Shown here one piece after another: positions 10,652 through 20,664 of a stretch of DNA of 64,000 nucleotides (its first letter is position 1; each line of letters starts with the position of its first letter). This DNA comes from Lactuca virosa (taxonomy: Eukaryota; Streptophyta; Magnoliopsida; Asterales; Asteraceae): NCBI GenBank assembly GCA_928212115.1, contig CAKMRJ010005745.1, positions 106,819,936-106,883,935 of the forward strand, in the 5' to 3' direction. The notes below the pieces were generated by a model. The model saw nothing but the letters and a program-made list of their open reading frames with translations, was not told the DNA's origin and searched no databases. A program made the position numbers and the translations under genes.

Positions 10652-13466
10652 AGTGTTAACTAGCCAATTGATTTTAAAATAAAAGTCCAATACATATTGA
10701 TTGAAGGCAAACGGACAACAAGCTGTGCCACTAGCCCTTTCTGGATGGCAAAACCAATTATTTTGAAAACAACATTTGTGGATCTAGGAGATATGAAATT
10801 AGAATGCATGACCCGCTGGACTCTATTGAGGAGCTCTACCGCCTCTGGTGTGAGAAAACCAAATGTATCGAATGCAAAAGGTACAAACACATGTTGATTT
10901 TCTATACATGCATTCTCGTGCTTTACCACTTTGCACGCACGGCTTTCAAAGCGGCATACCCTACTGTGAAACCCCCCGCTCCCCAAACCAACGATAGGGG
11001 AGACTCTAGTAAGATACGCGCACGCATGCTTCCCTCCTATCCATCCAAAGACCAAAATGTCAGTCGGTCTAAGTGTGGACCTTCCATCCTGCGGGTCCGT
11101 CAAAAAGTTCACTGGCGCTTCTTTCTCCACAGAAATACCAACACACCGACTATTGGATTAATGTCTAAGTCCATAACTATAATTGGTAAGACTTGACCCG
11201 ACCCGGCATGGTCCATTTGGGTTGCATGGCATCAGGACAATTGGATAGACAAGATGAGGAAAAAGGATACTAGTGATTTATATTAATATATTATAAGTTC
11301 TAATATATTAATATATAATCATATTATTTAATTAGTATTGATCAAGAATTAATTTATAATTAATTAAGTGATCAAAATGAACTAATTAAATATGGACTCT
11401 AAGATATATGTGTGTGATGGACCAAGTTCATTTAGGTTGGGCTAAGCTTTCATGGATAGTCCATGGAGTGTTTAACCCATGGATCATATGAAATGAAAGG
11501 TCATGGGTATTAGGGTTTAACCCTAATCTCCACACTATATAAAGATGTCCTTGGTTGGTGAAATTGGAACTAGTGTGTGTACACAAAAGGGCAAGGCCTA
11601 TTTCACTAGAGAGAACCAAAGTATCCTTATTCTCAAGGTTATTCCAAGTGTTCATGGTGTTGTGTGAACCATTTGAGGGGTCACACTTGGGGCACTAGGC
11701 ACTCAAGCTTCATGAAGACAAGTTACATAAAAAAAAGGTATGTATTCTATCTATTTTATTACCCAAGTATATGATATTTGTATGCTAGTATAGGGTAATA
11801 TCTTGAAAACTTCATATTTGCATGTATAATAGAGAAAACATAGATCCAAGGTATTTAGGGTTGTATGTGCACCATAGGATGTTGTAGTATACTAAAACCC
11901 AACACCGACAAGCATCAAAGAGAACATCTCGAACCACATCATGTCTGTATTTGAAACCAGGGAACTCTCTACAATGAACCGCGTGTTCCCCAAAGGTATC
12001 CAAACATGCCTTGCGGCAAACTGGGCATATCTCGTAAATTGGGAATAGGGGAATCATGAGGCGGTAACGAAGGATAGTTCGGTACTCCACATGAGACATA
12101 TGCTGGCCAAGACCATCAATAGGGATAGTTAGCAGAAAATCCTGAGCATGAGGTGCCCGCAGACACTCAAAGACTGCTTTCTGTCTGACAGTCATGTTGA
12201 AGTCAACTTCCATATCTTGGACGATTTTGCTAAAAAGGGCACACGCCAAAGCTTTTTGGGATTTGGGGGGGGTGTCCTTATTAGTGAAACCGCTACAGTT
12301 AAATCCCGGGATCGTATCGCGAAGACGAGTCATAACACATAGGTAATCCGAGTCCATACCAAATACGCCACTGTCACATAAGATCTGATCTTGTAATGCC
12401 CAAGATTGGGCCCTCGAGGCTACAAATGCGTAGGAGGAAACCTCGTATGCCGAGTACAAACCCAAACCACCGAAACGAATAGGTAAGGAAGCCAGGCGCC
12501 ACTGAATGTCTCCAAAGAAGGGGCCTCCACATACCACCATATCCTCGATAGACCTGCGTAATCCTTGATCAAAGAACAAAGCTGCCTCTTCTATGTGTAC
12601 CGGCTGGCATGTCCTTAAACCAAAGAAAAGTTTTGTAATGCCCATACATGATCGGAGCCAAAAGAGCTCACTTTGTGGGTCACATAGTTGGGGAAGAAGG
12701 CCCATCAAATCAACATCATTGACCGCTCTCTTCATGGCCAGCCCGCTAATAAACCATGCGTCTCTGCTAACAACCCCCCCAAGGAGCTTCACCCCTAAAG
12801 AAGGTCTCCCTATATCCGTTGGGAATAAATCAACACGAAGCTTCCTACCATCACAGGAGGGCCAAAAAATCTCTGTTTTCTTGGTGTTCAACTCAAGACC
12901 CAAGCCTGGACCATGCAACCGAATAATGTTCAACACTCTAGCCACCTCCTCTGAATCCCCAATGACAGTCCCATCATCTAGATTCCAAGCATGGAGAAGG
13001 AGCTTACAATTGTCTCTAATCTTGTGCACAAGCGGGTGCAAAACGAGGGCAAAAAGAAGAGGGCCCAAGGGGTCACCTTGCTGCACCCCAGTGGCAGACC
13101 ATATATGTTGGTGTCCGATATAAAGTCTTGTTGCTTGCCCGTACAAGAAATTTACCCACAAAGAAATGGAAGGGTACATCTTCTTAACCTCGTGGAGCAA
13201 TGCTGATCGATCCACCAGGTAAAAGGCATTCGAGAAATCCACAGTCAGCATTACAAGAGACCCATCAACATGGTGTTCACTCAACACCCTATTGGTACTG
13301 TGTAACACAGCCTCAGCACCACTGGATACACCAACCCCGAACTGAAAATCATTAAGGTACTTGGCCATTTCTTTACGCACACCTTTCATGGAAACCTTGG
13401 AAACCAGACGTCTCCATATAGTGCCTACTGCAATCGGACGGATCCCGTTGGCCATTTCTTTACCCA
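10652..13466 (-). mobile_element. Reverse-transcriptase element (5'-truncated, LINE-like)
   Basis: A minus-strand coding relic, open from 13467 to about 11905 and continuing at 11150-10660 once the nested solo LTR is left out. RT features: motif A TVDFSNAF, motif B GVQQGDPLGPLLFAL, motif C LDDG preceded by Asn where relatives have Tyr, and a following GLELNTKKTE. Then a long thumb-like region, a Cys/His cluster (CPVC...C...H...HC), and a C-terminal part with RPTDILVFGW and GGKHAC. The latter loosely recalls a PD-(D/E)XK endonuclease, but that is inference. The insert is flanked by 11-base direct repeats CATCAAGATTG (10641-10651 and 13467-13477), as expected from target-primed insertion with 5' truncation. 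No poly(A) tail is seen at its 3' end. Confidence 0.75.
11151..11904 (+). mobile_element. copia solo LTR nested in the RT element
   Basis: A 754-base LTR of the same family as those of copia A and B, in plus orientation, with slightly decayed start TATTGG and end CCAACA. It is flanked by a perfect 5-base target duplication CCGAC (11146-11150 and 11905-11909). It splits the RT-element frame; reading continues in phase on either side when one CCGAC copy and the LTR are skipped. Its orientation is opposite to A and B. Confidence 0.9.
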
Positions 13467-14445
13467 CATCAAGATTGCATTTTTATGAAGTAGATAGACC
13501 AAAGGACCTCATATATACTCTTCCTAAGCCCTGGAGTTGCTCAACTCCCAAGAGATAGTCCATAAGCTCATAAGAAACACCAAACAAGCCCTAATCTAGA
13601 TCTCAAGCTATAAGATAACAAGGTAGAAACTTTATACCTTCTAAGACTTTCAAATGAGCTGGAGAACCTGGATCCAAAAGCTCTTCCCTGATCAATGAGA
13701 CTCCAAGATGATCACTCTTCTCCAAGAACACTAAGATGCACTCTAAGATGGCCTTACAAGCTCACACTCTCACAATTAGGGTTAGGGTTTCGAAGAGGGG
13801 ATTAAAAGGTGAGAAAGAGGCTGACCCTTGAGGGTGTAATGTTCTTTATATAATGTCACACCCTAAAAATTAGGGTTTAGTGACTCTCGGCGTACGTTGG
13901 GCGTACGTCTCCAACACCTGCGACCATTTACTCAATCTACGCTGGGCGTACCCTAGCTTACGTTGGGCGTACTCTCGAGCTGGCCACCTAGCATGCATGG
14001 GATCTGTTTGGCACTAATTTCCATTAGGGGCTAAAATTGACAATAACTTCAAAGTGCCATAACTCCTTCATTCTAAGTCCGTTTCCTACGAACTTTATAT
14101 CCACGAAGAGGCGGCGGGAAGCCCTACGCTCCTATCCATGCCCCCAAGCCTAAAACCTCCCGGATAAGACCCAGGATCCCTAAAAGACCGAATCGCCCCT
14201 ACCCTTTGGCTTCCGAGACCACAACCGAGTACTTTCGAAAACAAGGCGTTACATTAGAATTGGGGTTGAGTGAATTATGGTTGAATGAATTGTTGTTGTG
14301 GTCGTTGTTGTTGGAAAAATTGTGGGTTGTATGTAAGGTTAATGAATACAAGTTGTTGTTGGATTGGAGAGTCCAACAATTGCATGTATGTTTGATAATC
14401 ATGTGAAGTGTTTGGAGTGGGTGAGGTATTTTGGTTTGAGTCCAT

Positions 14446-14862
14446 TTTTTAAGAAAATATAAAGAAAGTAGAAGAAATTTTTTGTTTTAGAAGTGTAAAA
14501 TAAAGGTAAAATGTGTAGTATATATAGGTAAAAAATGTAAGATGTTATTTAAATTTAAAAATTTAATATTTTATTTTTAAAAAAAGAATTGATTAAGCGG
14601 TCAAATATACGACCATTACTCTCTCTCCCTCTCTCCCTTCCCTATTGGCTGTCTTTGTCCATGGATACTACTACGCCACAATCCACCTACGCGCACTTGG
14701 GGCGATGTTCACACGTAGGTTGGCTTGCCACGTCAACCTCCACACGTAGTCTTTCCTTCCATACTGGAAGGCCTTACCTCTACTACTTCCTTTTGTATAA
14801 CAAACAATAATTATTATTAACCCTGTTTTTTCGTCCGATCCAACATCCTAACATATTTCTTA
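14446..14862. other. Upstream flank of the Harbinger-type ORF
   Basis: This is an AT-rich stretch followed by a pyrimidine-rich and mixed-composition part at 14610-14790. It lies on the 5' side of the minus-strand ORF1, so may hold its promoter and the transposon end. No gene is visible. Confidence 0.35.
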
Positions 14863-15762
14863 CTAGGTGTGAGACCTATGTATTACATGAGTTAAATAAA
14901 AAAATTAAATATCAAAGTGTAAATATTAAGTATTTTTTAAAATTAAATTTTAAAACAATGAAGGAAAAACATATTTATTGTAATTTATGATCGTATTTAT
15001 TACATTAAATACTTTACTTATATAACTGTATGTATTATGTGATGATCCTTCAAAACTATATGTATTATGTTTCTTTTAACTAGAAAAGATTCCCCGGCGT
15101 TGCCGGGGTCGGAAGATATTGCTTTGTAAAGTAAAGTAGCATGTTGGTTGCTTTTTGTCCGTTAATATGAGGGTAATTTGGTCTTTTCAGGTAGTAGGGA
15201 CTGAATTTGTCACCATGGGTAAACCATATGGACCATTTATGTAATTTTGGCGGTGGTGGTGGTGGTGGTGATGGCAGATGGTGGGTGGGTTTATGGTATT
15301 GGGTGGGTATTTTCTAATAAATAAAACATTAATTTAAAACCAAAAAGAGAATGTTAAATCTGGTAAACCACAGGGACCAATCGTGTAATTTTGTCTAACA
15401 ATAATAATAATAATAATAATGATGAGGGACCATTTTTGCCAAAAGACTAAATACTAATAATATGTAATAAAAGGCGAAGGTTATGAAAAATTCAAACCAA
15501 AGTGAAAGAGTTGTTTGTGAACAAAAGCATAAAGATGAATGGTCAATGTTGTAAGTTGAAGGACCAAAATTGACAAAAAGGTGCCACTTTACTGTTAAAA
15601 TCCTTCATAACTTTAATATATATATAATAATTATAAAAGTTAAAAAAACTTAGAAATTGACATTTAGATATTATTTATTTCAAAAATACCACAAAATGAC
15701 AAATATCAAAACTTAGGTGAGATTGATATGTGGCAAAACGGATCTTTATTTATTAGAGTAGA
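14863..15762 (-). mobile_element. Small non-autonomous Helitron, interrupted
   Basis: On the minus strand the 3' end is CTAG (14863-14866) followed by T, as Helitrons require. Just inside is a weak palindrome around ATGTAATACAT. The 5' end near 15762 reads TCTACTCTAATAAATAAAG, a typical Helitron start. Both end regions match the copy at 15763-16080. The middle (about 15080-15625) is another Helitron inserted in it. No Rep/helicase gene is present. Confidence 0.55.
15080..15625 (-). mobile_element. Nested small Helitron with GC-rich 3' hairpin
   Basis: Read on minus, the 3' end has CCCCGGC-AAC-GCCGGGG, a perfect 7-bp stem, then AATCTTTT and terminal CTAG followed by T. The 5' edge is placed near 15600-15625 by likeness to the start of the Helitron at 16178 (ATATTAAAGTTRTGRA), so it is approximate. 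The interior holds a (GGT)n run near 15253 and a (TAA)n run near 15400, but no coding. Confidence 0.6.
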
Positions 15763-16080
15763 CTAGGTGTAAAACCTGTGTATTACACGAGTTGATTAAA
15801 AAAATATTAAAATGTAAATGATAAGTATTTTTTTAAATAAAATTTTGAAATAAGGAATGAAAGAACATATTAATTGCAATTTAGTATAATATTTATTACA
15901 TTTGTTACTTTACATATATAACTATAAGTATTATGTGACTTTTTAATTTTAAAAATTAGAAAAAAACCATAGTTGACATGTGAATATTATTTATTTAAAA
16001 ATTATCATAAAATGACAAGTATCAAAATTCATTAGAGATTGACACGTAACAAAATTATATTCATTTATTATAGTATATAA
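15763..16080 (-). mobile_element. Small non-autonomous Helitron, second copy
   Basis: Minus-strand 3' end CTAG at 15763-15766 with the palindrome GTGTA-A-TACAC just inside; 5' end near 16075 (TATACTATAATAAATGAA). Its two arms match both arms of the copy at 14863-15762. It lies directly against that copy. Confidence 0.5.
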
Positions 16081-16119
16081 ACAAATATTTTAAATTTAAT
16101 ACATTATTAACTACGATTA

Positions 16120-16124
16120 CCAAT

Positions 16125-16181
<57 letters not shown>
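16120..16181. repeat. (TA)n microsatellite
   Basis: About 60 bases of nearly pure TA repeat between two Helitron-like pieces. Confidence 0.95.
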
Positions 16182-16184
<3 letters not shown>

Positions 16185-16685
16185 GTTGTGGAAGAAAGAA
16201 ATAGTAAAGTTGGGATACTTTGTCCAGGTTTGGTCCCTTGATTTACATATCCGGTCCTTGTACTTCTTTAATTAATTTATTCATGTCCTTTTGTTTGTGT
16301 TCCATTCAACTTCCCATTTTTTGGCAGAATTGGTCCCTGTATTATTGTTGGAAGTCAGGAATACTAAATTTGGATGTTTTTTTGGCAACTTTGCTCATTA
16401 TTCTTTACCCATTTTAACACTTTTGGTCCTTCCAATCAATATTTTTACATTTTTTTGGAACCTTTTAATATTTAAAGTTTGACCACAAAACTTTAACGGT
16501 TTGACAACTTTGATCCATTTTCTAAAAAGTTGCTAATTCATACCTCTTTAATTCTTTAGCCATTTTCATACTTCTGGTCTTTGCAGTCAAAACTTTTACA
16601 TTTTTTGTTCGGAGCAAAGCCCAGACTTTTCATCCTTGCACATTGAAAGCTTCTGGCCCCCGCGTAGCGGGGGTAACCTTTCTAG
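16178..16685 (+). mobile_element. Small Helitron with GC-rich 3' hairpin (plus strand)
   Basis: The 3' terminus is CCCCCGC-GTA-GCGGGGG (16658-16674), a perfect 7-bp stem, then TAACCTTT and CTAG followed by T. The start near 16178 (ATATTAAAGTTGTGGAAG) resembles the start of the element at 15080-15625, which lies in the opposite orientation. The interior repeats phrases such as TTTGGTCC without coding potential. Confidence 0.6.
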
Positions 16686-16694
16686 TTATTATTA

Positions 16695-16906
16695 GAGAAA
16701 TTAAATTGATTCCTACTTTTTATGTCTACAAATGTTCCTACCCAATCAAATTATGACAAGTGTCATTATTCCATATTTTTTTAACTAACTCATTAAGACT
16801 ATATTAGAAATATATCAAATAAAATTAAATTGAATGATGATTTTTCATAATTTTAGTGGGTAAGAATAATTATAGACATAAAAGTTAGGAGGTAATTTAA
16901 TTTCTC
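16695..16906. mobile_element. MITE with about 55-bp terminal inverted repeats
   Basis: The ends GAGAAATTAAATT and AATTTAATTTCTC begin inverted repeats that can be followed for about 55 bases (for example TTTTTATGTCTA against TAGACATAAAA). Both sides carry TTATTATTA (16686-16694 and 16907-16915). This would be a 9-base duplication as made by Mutator-like elements, although the site is low complexity. It sits exactly at the end of a Helitron. Confidence 0.6.
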
Positions 16907-16915
16907 TTATTATTA

Positions 16916-17314
16916 TTATCAAGTTCGGATTGTAGCATGCCACAACATAGGTATTTCCAATTTACGAAATACGAAATTAAAAATAAATCGTAAATCCCCC
17001 AATTAGCTCCATCACAAGACAAAAGAGTCTTTATTATTATTAACTCTTTTTAATTTTTTTTTTTTTCAAATTTCGAAATATTTAGAAAACCGGAAAAGGT
17101 TGTGGTGATCGAAGAAAAAAGGAAAAATAACAAGTCAAGGGTTTCAATTTTCATTCTTTCTTTTTCGATTTTGTATCGGTTTTCACCACCACCCAATCCC
17201 ATCGCTCCCCCACTGTCTTCTTCACTCGCTCATCGTTTTCTTTTTGGTTATGTTTCGCCATCCACAAGATTTTGAATAAACAAATCCTTCGATTGGCCAC
17301 GAATTCAAAAAATC
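16916..17314 (+). promoter_or_regulatory. Promoter and 5' UTR region of PP2A
   Basis: About 400 bases lie between the MITE and the PP2A start codon. The second half is pyrimidine-rich (17150-17240), as is common for plant 5' leaders. No firm TATA box or start site can be set from sequence alone. The transposon cluster ends only 0.4 kb from the coding start, so the promoter is short or overlaps it. Confidence 0.4.
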
Positions 17315-20109
17315 ATGAGCTTCGATCCAGTTATGCAGCGCGTTAATCGCAATGTTGACGAACATATCTCCCAGCTCATGCAGTGCAAACCCTTGTCCGA
17401 ACAAGAGGTTATTACATTCCAAATCTCGTTTTTATCGTTTTGATTTAAGGACGGGTTGTTTTGTGGGTTTCGTTTGTGATTAATCTGATGATTTGAGATG
17501 ATTTACGGGGTTAATAGATTTGAGTTAGGCAGATCTGCTTGGGTCAGATCTATTGCGTAAAGTACGAAGCTTTTTTCTTTCAATTATGGAATTCCTTCGA
17601 TATTTCCAATGAAAATCCTTTGGAGATTATATATATATATATATATGACATATTTTATGCATATATGCATGAACAATATGTTTAATTTGCGATATACATC
17701 CGTTTATTTTTTTTCGAATTATAGTAATTGAAATTCGGATATGATTGTATAATGTTATTGATCGATTGATGGGGTATGTGCTCTATAATATACTCTCATT
17801 CTTAAATTTGATCACCTTTAACCAATCATATCAAATGTTGTTGTGATCCCGTGTAGCTTCCCTTTTCCTGTTCTTCAGGTTAGGTCATTATGTGATAAGG
17901 CGAAGGAGATCCTGATGAAAGAAAGCAATGTCCAGGTATCTTTTCATTATCATTTAATAATACCAAAAATGTGAGAATTGAGATTAAAGAATTTAGATTT
18001 GTTTCTTCATGTCTTTTTCAGCCTGTTAAAAGCCCAGTGACAATCTGTGGGGATATTCATGGACAATTTCATGATCTTGCAGAGCTTTTTAGGATTGGTG
18101 GAAAGGTGTGTGTTATGTAATCATAATGATGATAAATTGATATGACAATTGACATAACTTATAAGAGCTAATTATGTTGTTCTTTATATAGTGCCCTGAT
18201 ACAAACTACTTATTCATGGGAGATTATGTTGATCGTGGTTATTACTCAGTTGAAACAGTGACTGTAAGTTTTCCACCAATACTTTTTTGTAAACTTATGA
18301 GGGCAGTTTTGTAATTTCATCTATTTTCATACGAGTTTTTTGTCCACTCAGCTCTTGGTGGCTCTCAAAGTGCGTTACCCACAACGAATTACTATCTTAA
18401 GAGGAAACCATGAAAGTAGGCAGGTATATATTTTTTTAATGTAGTTCTAATTTATTATGCATTTAAATGTTTATTATTTGATATAAAATAACATAAGTTA
18501 TAATGTTTATGTTTCTTCAGATCACTCAAGTTTATGGGTTTTATGATGAATGCCTAAGAAAGTGAGTTCCTACATTCTTTTAATCTTTTTCAAAAAAGAA
18601 AAAAAGTTCTTTAATCATCGGTATATAATCTAATATACCTTCAATAATGAATGATAAGAGGAGTATAAGGTAATTTTCACCTTAAAATTCTCCAAACTTG
18701 AATTTATTTTTGTTACATTTTTTGTTTGTAGATATGGTAATGCTAGCGTGTGGAAGACATTTACGGATCTATTTGACTACTTTCCACTCACTGCATTGGT
18801 TAGTAAAATGACCATTTTACCCTTCTGTCCAAATAACGATATTAGATAAAAATTACTGTTTAATTGTTTATTCGGGAACTTTTCAATATAAATCGGAAAC
18901 ATTCCCTTATTTTTTTCGTTAACATGTTCTCTTGATAAATGACCATTTTACCCTTCTGTCCAAACAATGATGCCGGATAAAAATTACTGTTAAATTGTTT
19001 ATTCAGGAACTTTTAAATATAAATCGGAAACATTCCCTTATTTTAATTTGTTAACTTGGTTAGTAAATGACCATTTTACCCTTCTGTCTAAATAATGATG
19101 CATTGGTTAGTAATGACCATTTTACCCTTCTGTCTAAATAATGATGCATTTGGTTAGTAAATGACCATTTTACCCTTCTGTCCAAACAACGATACCGGAT
19201 AAAAATTACTGTTTAATTGTTTATTCGTGAACTTTTAAATATAAATTGGAAACATTCCCTTATTTTATTTTGTTAACTTGGTTAGTAAATGACCATTTTA
19301 CCCTTGTGTTGTTCTCTTATGATACATATGTATATATTTATAGGTTGAGTCTGAAATCTTTTGTCTTCATGGAGGATTATCTCCTTCAATTGAAACACTT
19401 GATAACATAAGAAACTTTGATCGAGTTCAAGAAGTGCCTCATGAGGGCCCCATGTGTGACCTTTTATGGTCTGATCCTGATGATCGTTGTGGCTGGGGTA
19501 TCTCTCCACGTGGAGCTGGATATACATTTGGCCAAGTATTTCATATTTTCATCTTTTCTTTTTTATTATAAATTATAATTTTATAAGCTTCATTTTTTTT
19601 TTATTTTATATGTCAGGACATATCTGAGCAATTTAACCATACCAACAGCTTGAAGCTCATTGCTAGGGCCCACCAGCTTGTTATGGAAGGGTTCAACTGG
19701 GGTCATGTAACGATTTTTTTCTAATTTTTTTTTTGACATGTAATTTTGTCACAATATTTTTTTTAATCAATTTGTTTTAATAGGAACAAAAAGTTGTGAC
19801 TATATTTAGTGCACCTAATTATTGCTACCGATGTGGGAATATGGCTTCAATTCTTGAAGTAGATGATTGCAAGGGTCACACATTCATCCAGGTTTGTCTT
19901 TTTTTTTTTTTTTTTTTAAATTATTATTTACTATAAAGTTACATATAATTTCTTATACTATATTTACATGTAACTTGTGTTACAAATTATATGATGCTCA
20001 ACTTACATAAATATGATGGATTTAAAAAAAAAAAAAATTGCAGTTTGAGCCAGCTCCGAGGAGGGGAGAACCAGATGTGACACGTAGGACTCCTGATTAT
20101 TTCCTATGA
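17315..20109 (+). CDS. PP2A: Serine/threonine protein phosphatase PP2A catalytic subunit
   Basis: This is the catalytic C subunit of protein phosphatase 2A, a cytosolic and nuclear metallophosphatase that works with A scaffold and B subunits. Eleven exons: 17315-17407, 17879-17935, 18022-18105, 18192-18263, 18352-18423, 18521-18561, 18732-18798, 19344-19535, 19617-19706, 19784-19891, 20044-20109. All introns are GT-AG and the frame is open for 313 codons plus TGA. Metal and catalytic motifs are intact: GDIHG, GDYVDRG, RGNHESR, the HGGLSP loop and a later RAHQL. The C-terminal TPDYFL used for methylation and phosphorylation control is kept. Length and exon layout fit the plant PP2A-3/PP2A-4 subfamily; the N-terminus ([11 protein letters not shown]) differs from the Arabidopsis form. 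The start is the first ATG in frame with the conserved body. The gene looks functional. Confidence 0.97.
18799..19343 (+). repeat. Tandem repeats inside PP2A intron 7
   Basis: The intron is built from repeats that each contain ATGACCATTTTACCCTT. Three longer units (about 125 bases) also hold ATAAAAATTACTGTT and GGAAACATTCCCTTATTTT; two units are short. Several copies begin with TTG|GTTAGTAA, the same sequence as the true splice donor, at 19059, 19106, 19153 and 19281. Copies at 19106 and exon 7 share TGCATTGGTTAGTAA, so the repeat seems to include the end of the exon. Confidence 0.9.
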
Positions 20110-20660
20110 TTCAAGAACTCTATTTTCATGAAAAGGGAAATAAAAGCAAATCATATCAAAAAAAGACATACTTGAATCTTGATTTTAAGTTCTGGGAAAC
20201 AAAAAACTGGGATCCTGGTTTTTCTTCATCTACCACATCTCTTAAATCGCTTTGGTTCCTTCATTTTTTTCATTCAAATTTCTGTTTGTAGAGGAAAAGC
20301 TTCTATAAATCATTGCTTTTGTTTATTTTTTTGCTGGTATAATTGTTTTTTGACAACTAGTTAAGAATGCTTGCTATTAATTTGTTATCAAGTTCATTGG
20401 AAATTGGATAGTTATTCTTTCTCTGCTGATGTGGAAAAGTACTTTGTTTCTTGCTTGAAAACCTCAAAAATATAAATCCATGAAAACATCTGTGAAGTTT
20501 TCTTGGACCTTATTAGATCTGTTTCTAGATGTTGAGAGGGTGACTGTTTATTTGATAAAAGTTTGAATCTTTGTTATAGTGAGTAGTTTTTTTCCCCGAA
20601 TTGGGTTAAGTGCATTTTGGTAAAAAAAAAGGGAAGGGATGGGGTAAAAGTAAATTGAAG
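20110..20660 (+). other. PP2A 3' UTR and downstream flank
   Basis: AT-rich sequence after the PP2A stop codon without coding signal. AATAAA-like words occur near 20141, but the cleavage site cannot be set. The downstream end meets the MULE-like element. Confidence 0.5.
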
Positions 20661-20664
20661 TGCA

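Larger units (their letters stand above)
9327..14253 (-). mobile_element. Gypsy-type solo LTR G1 with nested insertion
   Basis: The element is bounded by TGTAACGACCC on the left and GGCGTTACA on the right. Flanking 5-base repeats are TTGGA (9322-9326) and TTAGA (14254-14258), one base different. Removing the inner insert (10652-13466) and one of the two 11-base repeats leaves an LTR of about 2.1 kb with no gag or pol, so it is a solo LTR. Orientation is minus: a TATA-like TATATAA lies near 13850 beside an inverted AAACCCTAA-type pair (13858-13878). Paired GTACGC/GCGTAC palindromes occur at 13893-13975 and 10363-10452. A short tandem array, with a unit like TTAGCCCTGAAGGCTATCTC, covers 9650-9845. 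It cuts the Harbinger ORF. Confidence 0.85.
8371..14445 (-). pseudogene. PIF/Harbinger-type ORF1 (trihelix/Myb-like), interrupted
   Basis: The body is an open minus-strand frame at 8371-9249. It begins in a basic region and has a SANT/trihelix-like block (motifs WNEEYEEALAKTWI, VNEKWRDLRAACKKFN, GHQKAWEVCRNGPKW), then an acidic and Ser-rich linker and a C-terminal helix. This layout is typical of the DNA-binding ORF1 partner of PIF/Harbinger transposase, often labelled 'glutathione S-transferase T3-like' in plants. The N-terminal part lies at 14259-14445: ATG at 14445, then a Gln/Asn-rich stretch. The two parts are separated by LTR G1 (9327-14253). Leaving the insert out, the Gln-rich frame runs on across the joint. 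Three premature TAA codons sit in place of the repeated CAA. No transposase ORF is seen, so the transposon is non-autonomous or truncated. Confidence 0.75.

Noticed and set aside
12593..13123. 176-codon plus-strand frame
   Set aside because: It is antisense to the well-supported reverse-transcriptase frame and matches no known motif.
8100..14860. Terminal inverted repeats of the Harbinger transposon
   Set aside because: Candidate words on both sides (ACGCCACATC, GCCACGTC) are too short and imperfect to set the ends.
20106..20364. Small ORFs after the PP2A stop codon
   Set aside because: They lie in the 3' UTR and overlap each other with no conserved content.
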